From: an uncultured Mucispirillum sp.
GTDB lineage: Bacteria > Chrysiogenota > Deferribacteres > Deferribacterales > Mucispirillaceae
Direction of reading: 5' to 3'
Length of the DNA: 39,738 bases
Assembly: GCA_944324495.1 (NCBI GenBank)
Contig: CALUWN010000015.1
Coordinates: forward strand, 1 to 39,738
Both the position numbers and the translations under genes were made by a program. Positions 15,670 to 24,137 of this stretch are shown piece by piece. Position 1 is the stretch's first letter. The number at the start of each line of letters is the position of its first letter. The notes beneath the pieces were generated by a model that saw only the letters and a program-made list of their open reading frames with translations, was not told where the DNA came from and ran no database searches.

Positions 15670-16740
15670 ATGGAAAATAAAATTTATGATGTTGTATTTC
15701 ATTTAGTTGGTGAAGAAAAAGTGCCTAATTTATTAGGTGTGCTACAGTTATCTTCCAAAAAACATGTGTTTATTAAATCAAAGGATTTTGCTTCTACCTA
15801 TATAAAAAATTTGCTTAATGGTGCTTTATATGATGAAATACTTGTGAACCCTTTTGATATTGATAATGTAATAGCAAAACTGCAAAAATATATTGAAGAT
15901 AATTCCATTAATAGTAAAAATACTGCATTTAATTTAACAGGCGGCACAAAAATGATGTTTACAGGAGCTTATTTAGTTTCAAATGAAATAGGTGCTGATG
16001 CTTTTTATTTTGATACTGCCAATAAAAATATAATTTTTTTAAATGATAACATAACATACCCTATAAAGCAGATTAAAAGTGTAAAAACATTTTTAGATTT
16101 AGGCAGTGAAATATATTATATACAAAATAATGGTAATTCTTCTTTAAGTGCAGAAAGAGCTGCTATGGCAAAAAAATTGTATAAATATTATCAGCAGGCA
16201 AAAAAAATACATACTCTTTATTCTGAAAATAAGGAAAACTTTGAAAGCAAATATTACGGTAAAATATATGTGGAATATTACAGCACTACCAGTTTTAAAT
16301 TGAAAATAGAAGATATAGAATGTATATATAATGATGTTAATTTTTCTGCTTATGTTGATGGTGGCTGGTTTGAAGATTATGTGCTTACTATTTTAAAAGA
16401 TTATGAAAAGCAGGGCAGAATATATGATTTACATTCTGGTATGATTATGGCAGATGTTAAAACACATAGAAAAATGCAAGAATTTGATGCAATATTTACT
16501 GACGGATTAAATCTTTTTATAATAGAACTAAAATCTGGCAATAAAATTGATGTTAAAGATATTAACAAAATAAAGGTTATTACAAATAACTTTGGCGGCA
16601 GATTTGCTCGGCCCGTATTTATATCTATACTTGATAAACAGGGTATTAAAAATAGAGCCATTTTAGATAAAGTGCCATATTTTTATGGTAAAGATTTTGA
16701 AAAACAGTTAATAGAATATCTTGATAAAATACTTATATAA
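15670..16740 (+). CDS. Card1/Can2-type CARF nuclease (DUF1887), cOA-activated effector
   Basis: Predicted nuclease switched on by cyclic tetra-adenylate from Cas10. The 356-aa protein, about the usual Card1/Can2 length, has an N-terminal CARF domain with the ligand-loop motif FNLTGGTKMM (87-96). Its C-terminal PD-(D/E)xK domain shows GGWFEDYVL (E235), QEFDAIF (D273) and IIELKSG (E286, K288), so both sensor and active site look intact. Card1 and Can2 cut ssDNA/ssRNA or nick DNA once active. It forms an operon with the membrane protein upstream and is convergent with the WYL genes, 6 bp apart. The cA4 preference is from family knowledge. Confidence 0.88.
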   Translation: MENKIYDVVFHLVGEEKVPNLLGVLQLSSKKHVFIKSKDFASTYIKNLLNGALYDEILVNPFDIDNVIAKLQKYIEDNSINSKNTAFNLTGGTKMMFTGAYLVSNEIGADAFYFDTANKNIIFLNDNITYPIKQIKSVKTFLDLGSEIYYIQNNGNSSLSAERAAMAKKLYKYYQQAKKIHTLYSENKENFESKYYGKIYVEYYSTTSFKLKIEDIECIYNDVNFSAYVDGGWFEDYVLTILKDYEKQGRIYDLHSGMIMADVKTHRKMQEFDAIFTDGLNLFIIELKSGNKIDVKDINKIKVITNNFGGRFARPVFISILDKQGIKNRAILDKVPYFYGKDFEKQLIEYLDKILI

Positions 16741-16746
16741 TAAATT

Positions 16747-17727
16747 TTATTTAAAATTTTCATTTCTAGCTAATATTTCTTCTTTTATTTTACTGCAAAT
16801 ATCTGCAGGGGATAATGCTTTTACATATTTTCCCAGCTGTAAAATAGATGATATAATTTCTTCCTGTTGGTTTTTATTGTAATATATTTCCATAAATATT
16901 TTATTATCTTTTTCATAAATTATCCTATCATACAATGCAAATTTATATGTAGCACGTTGAAAGGCATTATCTATATTATCTATTTCTATTATAACAGGTT
17001 TATGTAACCGTAAATTATCTATGGTATTTTTAATATTATGCTCTATCTGTTTATATTTTTTTATATCATCATTGATATTAACATTTTCTATTATTAATAT
17101 AGGTATTGTATGTATTGATTTATTTTTGTCATTAAAATAAACAAGGTGTAATGAATCATCTTCCTGCCTGTATTCTATTTTATAAGGCACTATATTTTCA
17201 ATAACAACTTTTTCCTTTGTATCTGTTTTGTTAATGCTGATAGTAATATATTTTTTATTTTCTATTGCACTTATTATTTTATTAAAAATTTCTTTTTCAT
17301 TATCAGTATATATATGTGGTGCTTCATTATTTAGTTTTTGAATATGTATTTCTTTATTTGATAAAATATATGGAAGATTATTAGTATTTTCTAAATCATT
17401 AATAAGCATATTTATAGTTTTTTTATCAAGAAATAAGAAAGTTTTATTATCTTGGAGTATATCATAAAGCCAAGCTCTTTCTGCTTTTGTAAGCCTTGCT
17501 ATAACAGGGTTATTATATACTGGGATTAAATGATTTTTTTCATTTTTATAAAATACGCAGTTATTATTTTTAATTACATATTTTTTTGTCTCAGTAAATG
17601 ATTTTGTTTTATTAAAAAACTGCAATATTTTATATACACTTAAACTATTATTACTTGATAAAACAGTATTAATATAGTTAATTAAATATGTAAAATCTTT
17701 ATTTTTATATTTATTAAATAAGTCCAT
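16747..17727 (-). CDS. WYL-domain protein, probable transcriptional regulator (second of pair)
   Basis: A 326-aa protein with weak N-terminal helices and a C-terminal WYL-like region: IENKKYITISINK and IVPYKIEYRQEDDSLHLVYFNDKNKSIHTIPILII (about 155-215) correspond to the WYL ligand-binding fold, and YNKNQQEEIISSILQLGKYVKALSPADICSKI is the WCX-type ending. WYL proteins commonly regulate CRISPR and other defence genes by binding nucleic acid or nucleotide ligands. Its ATG lies 14 bp inside the end of the upstream WYL gene, so the two are coupled. A clear helix-turn-helix is not obvious, so DNA binding is inferred. Confidence 0.7.
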   Translation of the reverse strand: MDLFNKYKNKDFTYLINYINTVLSSNNSLSVYKILQFFNKTKSFTETKKYVIKNNNCVFYKNEKNHLIPVYNNPVIARLTKAERAWLYDILQDNKTFLFLDKKTINMLINDLENTNNLPYILSNKEIHIQKLNNEAPHIYTDNEKEIFNKIISAIENKKYITISINKTDTKEKVVIENIVPYKIEYRQEDDSLHLVYFNDKNKSIHTIPILIIENVNINDDIKKYKQIEHNIKNTIDNLRLHKPVIIEIDNIDNAFQRATYKFALYDRIIYEKDNKIFMEIYYNKNQQEEIISSILQLGKYVKALSPADICSKIKEEILARNENFK

Positions 17728-19078
17728 ATTTTACCATTAGTTCATTATTATGTTCTTTTAATTTGTTATATAGAAAGGGATTAATATTTTTATCCACTTT
17801 TGCATATCTTCCAAATCCATTTATCCAAGGTATAAGTTCTAATTGGTTTGTGGTATTTATTTCATAAACTATAGTATTTTGGTTGATGTAATCAATAGTA
17901 CCTTTACGCTTTGTGGTACTTATTTTATTTATAATATTTTCTCTTATATTTTTATCTTCTGGCAGGTGAAATATTACTTTTACATAATCGCAGGTAATAG
18001 AATCTGCCACCATCCATTTATATTCAAAATCTTTTTCAAAATTAGTAGATAAATTTTTAGAAGAGAGAGTTTTATTTAATATTTTAAGTTCACTTATTTT
18101 ATCTATTCTTGCATTATAATATTCATTTGTATCTGGGTCAAAACCGTAACAATACTGGCGGTTATATTCATATTCTATAATAATTTTTTCAGGAACTACA
18201 TTTCTATTTACTATTTTATTATCCTGCTCTGTATAATTAAAATTAATTATATTTTTAGAATTTATGGCATCTAATATTTTCCAGCTAATATTATTATAGA
18301 TGGTATTATGCAGTGCTTTATTTTTAAATATAAAAATATTAGAATTAGGAATATAGTGCAGCTTTTCATCCTTTTTCGGATATGAATATATTAGGTATGA
18401 ATAAATAGTATGGGCAAGCATATATCCGGGAACAGAAAGTGGGTGTATATTGTAAAAAAATATAACCATCTCCAAAAGTTTATGAAGCAGCCCTAGATTA
18501 TCTATATTGTTAAGCACATCATTTGATATAATATATAACTGCCTTGCAGTAGTATTTTTTTCTGTTTTATATTTTTCAATAATACCCATATCCACTAAAT
18601 CATCAAAAATACTTTCCACGGTATATGTGGTATCAGTATTTTGTATTCTGTCATTTACATCGCCACATAAATCATTTTTATAAAAAGGTTTCGTCACATC
18701 GGTAATACCTTCCCCAGTGTCATCTATTATACTATTACTTGAAATCAACTGCATAAAGGTAAGATATATTAAAAGCTGCTTATGGGTATATGATGCATAT
18801 CTATATGTTTCTGCAAGATAGTTTATGGGGCATTTATACATATCTACTGAAAATGTGGTAACAGGTCTTTTTTCAATAGTTTTTTTATTAATATATATAG
18901 GTTCTATATAGTTTATTATTCGCCGTAGCATATCACGCTGGGAAGCAGGTAGTTTTTTATGCCTTATATCAAGGTTAATGGAAGGCTTTAAAAACATTTT
19001 GCTTATTATATTTTTAATAGATTCATAATTTTTACGTTCATTTTGAAACTGTTTTGTATTTTTTAATATTTTTTTCAT
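17714..19078 (-). CDS. WYL-domain protein, probable transcriptional regulator (first of pair)
   Basis: A 454-aa protein. Its middle has an extended helical region; the C-terminal part has the WYL pattern INSKNIINFNY...VVPEKIIIEYEYNRQYCYGFDPDTNEYYNARIDKISELKIL (about 268-330) followed by a WCX-like end (LELIPWINGFGRYAKV). The start has GGTGGTG just upstream. It is divergent from the outer-membrane protein gene and leads the two-gene operon with the shorter WYL gene. Paired WYL proteins beside defence islands often act as heteromeric regulators; the target here could be the Card1/membrane operon or the csm operon, which is inference. Confidence 0.75.
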   Translation of the reverse strand: MKKILKNTKQFQNERKNYESIKNIISKMFLKPSINLDIRHKKLPASQRDMLRRIINYIEPIYINKKTIEKRPVTTFSVDMYKCPINYLAETYRYASYTHKQLLIYLTFMQLISSNSIIDDTGEGITDVTKPFYKNDLCGDVNDRIQNTDTTYTVESIFDDLVDMGIIEKYKTEKNTTARQLYIISNDVLNNIDNLGLLHKLLEMVIFFYNIHPLSVPGYMLAHTIYSYLIYSYPKKDEKLHYIPNSNIFIFKNKALHNTIYNNISWKILDAINSKNIINFNYTEQDNKIVNRNVVPEKIIIEYEYNRQYCYGFDPDTNEYYNARIDKISELKILNKTLSSKNLSTNFEKDFEYKWMVADSITCDYVKVIFHLPEDKNIRENIINKISTTKRKGTIDYINQNTIVYEINTTNQLELIPWINGFGRYAKVDKNINPFLYNKLKEHNNELMVKYGLI

Positions 19079-19276
19079 ACACCACCATTATTTTATATAT
19101 AGCATAATTAATTGATAAATAAAATATTGATTTTTAAAATTTCTATATTTTTCTAACCTATTGATATATAAAAGATATTAATAAGTAATAAAATTTTTTA
19201 CAGGTTTTTTTCATACTTACTAATTTTAAATATTATATAAGCATTTTATTAAATTTTACAAAAGGGGTGAAAAATT

Positions 19277-19943
19277 ATGAAAAAGTTTTTATTTGTTTTA
19301 GTAGTATTATTAATGTTTTCTTCTGCTTATGCACAGCAAAAAAAATACGGCAGATACAGCAATATCGCAGGATAACAGAACTTGGATAAATGAGAAATAT
19401 AAAGAAATGTTTAAATATCCAATTACAGTTTCTGGTTATGGTTTTTTTAACTCTTCAGCACTTGCTGTTGGACGACTTAATGGTGTTACTTATGGTATAG
19501 ACAGCCATCTTGGCGGTGGTGGAGCAATTACAGCCAAAATTAGCTTTTTTAGATGGCTTGCACTTGCTTTAGATGTTTCATACAGCGGTGCAACAAGAAG
19601 TGAAGTAGGGGCAACTTCCACATTTGGCACATTTTTATTTAGCCCAATACTTATATTTCAAAGAGAAACTCTAAGAGGGCAGGCAGGTTTTGTGCCGTGG
19701 GTTGGTTTAGGTTTTTCTATTTCTAATAACTCTTGGACTATAAAAGGTGAAAATTATTATGGGCAGACATATACAGATTCTATTTCTAGAGGCGGATTTG
19801 GATTTATTTTTAATGCCGGTGTAAAATATAATATGAAAAATAATGTGTTTGTTGGTGTAAGGACAGATTATTCTGCATCTTCTTTTGAAAATACTACTAT
19901 GAATAACTGGCGTTTAGGGGTGGAAGCAGGATACAGATTTTAA
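19277..19943 (+). pseudogene. outer-membrane beta-barrel protein, signal peptide out of frame (phase-variable or frameshifted)
   Basis: ATG 19277, after AAAGGGGTGA, encodes a textbook signal peptide (MKKFLFVLVVLLMFSSAYA). That frame stops at 19371-19373. The body of the protein continues in the next frame up to 19943: Gly/aromatic-rich alternating strands, ending in GVEAGYRF with a terminal Phe, as for barrel proteins. The switch lies in an A8 run at 19338-19345; seven As would join the two parts into one protein of about 220 aa. An in-frame start at 19329 would lack a signal. Options are slipped-strand phase variation, a true pseudogene, a ribosomal slip at the A run, or a sequencing error. 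The barrel family is not identified. Confidence 0.7.
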
Positions 19944-20001
19944 AGATATTTACTTAATATAAAAACTGTATTATTTTATAAGCATACTAAGGGAAAATAT
20001 T

Positions 20002-20976
20002 ATGAGAAATAAACTAAAACAGCTTTCTTATGATTATAAAGATGTGATAAATGATGTGAAAACCAGTTTAAAACAGGCAAAGAAAATCACATTATCCCTT
20101 ATGCTTATATTCTTTATAACATTTTTAGTATTTTGTATAATAAATATAGCAAGGTTTGAATATATAATATTTGCTTTTATAGCATTTCTTATAGTTAGTA
20201 TGATATTGTATGCAGTATATAATTATATTAAAGAAAGCCAGTATATAATATATAAGAAAAAAATAATACCCGCTGTTTTATCTTTAATAGACAGCTCTTT
20301 AAGATACAGTATGTATAATGGGCATTCGCAAAAAGAATTTTTTTATTCAGATTTATACAGCAGAAATATAACTAATTTTATTTCAAAAGATATGATAAAA
20401 GGTATGGCAGGAAATACTGCCATAAAAATATCCCATATATTTGCAGAGCGGGTGGAAGAAATCCGCAGACATAATTTTAATGATGATGATTTTAATAGAC
20501 ATAGTCAGCAGGTGAAATATCGCCATTATACAGTATTTTCAGGTGTATTTATAAGCCTTGATTTTAATAAAGATTTTAAAGGCATAACAAAGCTGCATAC
20601 AAAGGGAAGAATATTTAATAACAGCGAAGCAGATATGGGAACATTATTTAGCAAATATGAAAAAATAACCTTAGAAAACCAAATGTTTAATAAGTATTTT
20701 GATGTTATAACAACAGATATACAAACAGCACTGTATATATTAACCCCTGCTTTTATGGAGCTTTTGCTAAATATGTATTTTAATTCAAATACAGAGCTTG
20801 GCATATGTTTTAGAAACGGTATTATGTTTATAGCTTTTGAAAATGCATGCTTTTTAGAACTGGGAAACATAAAAGATTATGAAAAAAATATAGAGCTTTT
20901 ATATATGGAAATAAAAAGCCTTTTAAATGTGGTAGATGAACTGCAGCTAAACAATAGAATATGGACTAAAGCATAA
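20002..20976 (+). CDS. DUF3137-family membrane protein
   Basis: A 324-aa protein with two adjacent transmembrane helices near 30-50 and 53-73. The soluble C-terminal domain matches DUF3137: VFSGVFISLDFNKDF (about 180-194), then ENQMFNKYFDVITTD and ILTPAFMELLLNM, and LGICFRNGIMFIAFE near 275. The function of the family is not known; it is anchored at the inner membrane with the domain probably in the cytoplasm. It follows the beta-barrel gene by 58 bp on the same strand and may share its transcript. Confidence 0.75.
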   Translation: MRNKLKQLSYDYKDVINDVKTSLKQAKKITLSLMLIFFITFLVFCIINIARFEYIIFAFIAFLIVSMILYAVYNYIKESQYIIYKKKIIPAVLSLIDSSLRYSMYNGHSQKEFFYSDLYSRNITNFISKDMIKGMAGNTAIKISHIFAERVEEIRRHNFNDDDFNRHSQQVKYRHYTVFSGVFISLDFNKDFKGITKLHTKGRIFNNSEADMGTLFSKYEKITLENQMFNKYFDVITTDIQTALYILTPAFMELLLNMYFNSNTELGICFRNGIMFIAFENACFLELGNIKDYEKNIELLYMEIKSLLNVVDELQLNNRIWTKA

Positions 20977-21154
20977 ATTTTATTTTGACAATATAACTTA
21001 TAAATAATAAAATATAAAAAATGAAATGTTTGAAAGCAAAATATTAAGAGATATGATAAAAAACATAATTTTTTTTATGCTTTTTTGTTTTATTTACATT
21101 ATATATCAATAGGTTATGAATTACCTGTTGTATATTGACCTGAATTTTATAAGG

Positions 21155-21380
21155 CGAGCGTTTTTTGCGAGGTGAGATTTTCCCGAGTGAGTAGCGAGGA
21201 AATAGAAAATCTCGCTGGAGAGCGAATTTTGCTCCGCTTTGCTCCGAGTACAGAAAACGGCTTGCCATTAATATGGGCAAGACCCCGTTTTTGCGAGGAC
21301 ACTTTTTTCCGACTGAATAGGGAGGAATCAAAAAAAGTGGCTGGCGAGCATATAAATAATGCCAAGCTTTATGAATTTAC
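21155..21380 (+). repeat. composite stem-loop element (A-B-C-tail), second copy
   Basis: Same module order and near-identical sequence to 14735-14961: A stem 21174-21182/21205-21213, central hairpin around CTTGCC/GGGCAAG near 21260-21275, C stem 21300-21308/21331-21339, and the tail ending TATGAATTT. The left end CGAGCG again follows ATAAGG of a CRISPR-like repeat, and the right end is followed by CTAAGGGATTGAAC. The flanking direct repeat is imperfect here. Confidence 0.7.
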
Positions 21381-21390
21381 TAAGGGATTG

Positions 21391-21432
21391 AACTTTCCCT
21401 GTTATTGCGATAACTTTCCCTGTTATTGCGAT
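21391..21432 (+). repeat. perfect 21-bp tandem duplication
   Basis: Two identical 21-bp units (21391-21411 and 21412-21432) beginning AACTTTCCCTG lie between CRISPR-like fragments. They look like a local duplication in the decaying array. Confidence 0.75.
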
Positions 21433-21464
21433 ATATATTGACCTGATTATAAGGGATTTTGTAT

Positions 21465-21596
21465 TTGTCATTCTCAAGCATTTAGCGAAGAATATTATAT
21501 TTTTTGATATTTCATATATGTTTAATAAAGATAAATAATTATGGAAGTTTAGTAAAACACAAGCAAGATGCTTTGCTTAACAGCTCAGTATAACAA
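21465..21596. repeat. degenerate inverted-repeat (REP/MITE-like) element
   Basis: The left arm at about 21465-21496 (TTGTCATTCTCAAGCATTTA...) is an imperfect inverted match, over about 32 bases, to 21565-21596 (AAGATGCTTTGCTTAACAGC...). It resembles the widespread TGTCATTCTGAG-type palindromic repeats, here decayed and with about 70 bp of AT-rich centre. Confidence 0.5.
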
Positions 21597-22102
21597 GAGA
21601 TATAGAAAATAGTTTATTAGTATAGATAAATATTTATAAGTTCACTATGTATTATCTATATTAAAAACAGCATCTTTATATAATTTGACTGAAAACTTTT
21701 AAATAACACCCTATCTTTTGTATTTAACCATTATAAATTATTATAAGAATAAATTCTTATTTAATTTAACAATTCTATTTTTAATCTAAAGATTAGTGAA
21801 CTGATTTGATTTTATCTAATTCTTTTGCAATTAGTGAATAAAAATTCACGAAATTAATAAACTTATTCTAAATTTATAATAAGATAAGGTAATCTAATTT
21901 TAAATTTAGATATATCATTTTTTTTAAAATTATTAGTTTATATTTTATTTTAAATTAAATATAACTTATTGTTGTATAATGATAAATACAATATAGTGAT
22001 AATATTTAAAAAGTATTTTATAAAAAATATTTTTTATAAATATAAAATTTTTCTTGCAATTTGTTGTTTTTATGTTAAGTTATTAAAAATAAGGGGGAGT
22101 AT
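21597..22102. other. AT-rich non-coding stretch before rmuC
   Basis: No gene or RNA is recognised. Several small AT hairpins occur (for example TAAGAATAAATTCTTA near 21745-21760). The last bases hold the rmuC ribosome binding site AAGGGGGAG. Confidence 0.5.
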
Positions 22103-23578
22103 ATGCTTTTAGATTATATTATACTGGGTTTATTGGTATTTATTTTTGTTATACTAATATGGTTGATAAAACATTCTAACTCAAATAATAAAGGATTGTT
22201 GCATTTATCAGAGTTTGAAAACAAGATTGGGCAGTTTGATTCATCTTTTCGTGATGAATTTTCTCGTAATAGAAATGAGTTAGATTCCAAGCTACTTTCT
22301 TTTTCATCTATGGTTGATACTAAACTGTCAGAATTAGGCGATAGTTTATTGAAATCATCATCAGATATGAGAATAGAGGTTGGAAATGCTCTGAAAGAAT
22401 TTGAAAAATCTTTTAGGCTTCAGTCAGATAAACTTTCTGAGATACTAGAACAAAAAATAGATTTGTTAAATAAAAATATGTCTGAAAGTGCAAAAGACAG
22501 CAGAGAAGAATTAAAAAAATCACTAGACTCATTTTCCACTCAACTATCAAACAGTATAAAAGAATTTAATGAAACACAGGATAAGTTAAAAGATAATATA
22601 GGCACTAATTTAAATACTATTAGAGATTCTATGGATAAAAAATTAAAAGATATTCAAGAAGATAACAGTAAAAAACTGGAACAAATGAGAGAAACTGTTG
22701 ATGAAAAACTTAATAAAACATTAGAGGACAGGTTAGGAGCATCTTTTAAACAGGTTAGTGACAGGTTAGAGATAGTGCATAAAAGCCTTGGTGAAATGAG
22801 TACACTTGCTCATGGAGTTGGAGATTTGAAAAAGGTATTATCAAATGTGAAGACAAAAGGCATTGTTGGTGAATATCAGTTATATAATATATTAGAACAG
22901 GTGTTAGCTCCAAGCCAGTATGAGCAGAATGTTGCAGTTAAAAAGGGTAGTCAGGAAAGGGTTGAGTTTGCTATTCGTATCCCTAGTAAAGATAGTGATG
23001 ATAAATATATTTACTTACCAATTGATGCAAAATTTCCAACAGATCACTATGAAAGATTAATGACAGCCTATGAAAAAGGCGATACAGGTGAAATATCTGT
23101 GTATTCAAAAGCTTTGGAAAATAATATTAAAAACTTTGCTAAAGATATTCATGATAAATATATAAATCCACCAGTAACAACTGATTTTGCCATAATGTTT
23201 TTACCTTTTGAAGGACTTTATGCTGAAGTTATGCGGATCCCTGCATTATTATCAAATATTCAATCGAAATATAACGTGATAATTACAGGACCTTCTACTA
23301 TTTTAGCTTTGCTTAATAGTCTGCAAATGGGCTTTAGAACATTAGCTATTGAGAAAAAGACAAGCGAAATTGCAAAAACATTAAGTGCAGTAAAAACTGA
23401 CTTTGGAAAATTTGCTGATTTACTTGATAAAACAAGAAAGAAAATTAATGAAGCAGGAAACACATTAGATGAAATTGGGCATAGAAGTAAACAGATTAAT
23501 AGAAAATTAGGAAAATTTGAAGAATTGCCTGAAAATGTTGCAAATAGCATTTTAGGCACAGAAAATATAGAAGAATAG
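22103..23578 (+). CDS. rmuC: DNA recombination protein RmuC
   Basis: Membrane-anchored protein linked to limiting inverted-repeat recombination and implicated in defence against damaged or foreign DNA. The 491-aa protein has one N-terminal transmembrane helix (about 2-24), a long coiled coil (about 35-240), and the RmuC domain with a PD-(D/E)xK-like core: GIVGEYQLYNILEQVLAP near 252-270 and YLPIDAKFPTDHYERL (D308, K310). This is the usual length and layout. ATG 22103 follows AAGGGGGAG. The DUF6979-like gene starts 10 bp after its stop and is probably co-transcribed. Confidence 0.93.
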   Translation: MLLDYIILGLLVFIFVILIWLIKHSNSNNKGLLHLSEFENKIGQFDSSFRDEFSRNRNELDSKLLSFSSMVDTKLSELGDSLLKSSSDMRIEVGNALKEFEKSFRLQSDKLSEILEQKIDLLNKNMSESAKDSREELKKSLDSFSTQLSNSIKEFNETQDKLKDNIGTNLNTIRDSMDKKLKDIQEDNSKKLEQMRETVDEKLNKTLEDRLGASFKQVSDRLEIVHKSLGEMSTLAHGVGDLKKVLSNVKTKGIVGEYQLYNILEQVLAPSQYEQNVAVKKGSQERVEFAIRIPSKDSDDKYIYLPIDAKFPTDHYERLMTAYEKGDTGEISVYSKALENNIKNFAKDIHDKYINPPVTTDFAIMFLPFEGLYAEVMRIPALLSNIQSKYNVIITGPSTILALLNSLQMGFRTLAIEKKTSEIAKTLSAVKTDFGKFADLLDKTRKKINEAGNTLDEIGHRSKQINRKLGKFEELPENVANSILGTENIEE

Positions 23579-23588
23579 GAAGAAAAAT

Positions 23589-24008
23589 ATGAGTACACAA
23601 AAATCTCAAATATCTCAAATTACTAAGGAAGCATTAGAGAGGCTTTTAACTTATCCTGATATTGAAAAAATATCACTAAAAACTATTGAAGGAGAATGGG
23701 AAACAGCAGTAAGAAAATTTTCAACATCTACTACACTTGCTGAAAAAAGCTGCCCTAAGGAAACTTTTTGTGCAATATGTCTATCAGGAAAACTAAAAGG
23801 ACTAAATTTTCAAACAGATTTAATAGATGGAGATAATGCGCATTATGGTAGATATTTAGTTGAATTATTAAAAACAGGAAAATATTCAAAAGATAATAAG
23901 CAGGAATTGTGGAAAAAAGTAGCAAACAAATATCATAATGGTAAAAATTTTACAGATAATGGACAAACTGATGTGGCATTAGTATTTTATGAGTTAGGGT
24001 ATATATAA
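23589..24008 (+). CDS. DUF6979-like small protein
   Basis: A 139-aa soluble protein. The segments WETAVRKF, CPKETFCAICLSGKLKG, ARY..LVELL-type spacing, ELWKKVANKYHNGKN and QTDVALVFYELGYI follow the pattern I associate with the DUF6979 family of unknown function; recall of this family is moderate. AGGAAGAAA precedes the ATG, 10 bp after rmuC. It is followed by the terminator at 24096-24136. Confidence 0.6.
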   Translation: MSTQKSQISQITKEALERLLTYPDIEKISLKTIEGEWETAVRKFSTSTTLAEKSCPKETFCAICLSGKLKGLNFQTDLIDGDNAHYGRYLVELLKTGKYSKDNKQELWKKVANKYHNGKNFTDNGQTDVALVFYELGYI

Positions 24009-24095
24009 GTACTTTTTATGCTTTTCTAAAAACTTGCCATATTATTAGAAAATATTTTAATGGTGTTTATTTTCAAGAGGTTAAATTCCTTTTAC

Positions 24096-24136
24096 AAATA
24101 CAAAAAGGACAGTATTGCTACTGTCCTTTTGTATTT
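24096..24136. terminator. bidirectional terminator between the rmuC operon and tRNA-Ser
   Basis: Long near-perfect inverted repeat: an arm with AAAAAGGACAGTA, a short TTGC loop, then TACTGTCCTTTT and T-rich flanks on both strands. It ends rmuC-DUF6979 transcription and the tRNA transcript running the other way. Confidence 0.8.
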
Positions 24137-24137
24137 A

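Larger units (their letters stand above)
21128..21458 (+). CRISPR. CRISPR-repeat-like relic carrying a second copy of the stem-loop element
   Basis: Degenerate repeat pieces flank the element: GTTG...ATTGACCTGA...ATAAGG at about 21128-21154, TAAGGGATTGAAC at 21381-21393, and ATTGACCTGATTATAAGGGATT at about 21437-21458 (described as pieces). All have the orientation of the main array. No regular spacer-repeat series remains, so this is a relic or an orphan rather than a working array. Confidence 0.5.

Noticed and set aside
21044-21441. Open frames over the second element copy (21044-21331 and 21147-21365 minus, 21172-21441 plus).
   Set aside because: Same repeat-derived peptides as the first locus; no initiation signals.
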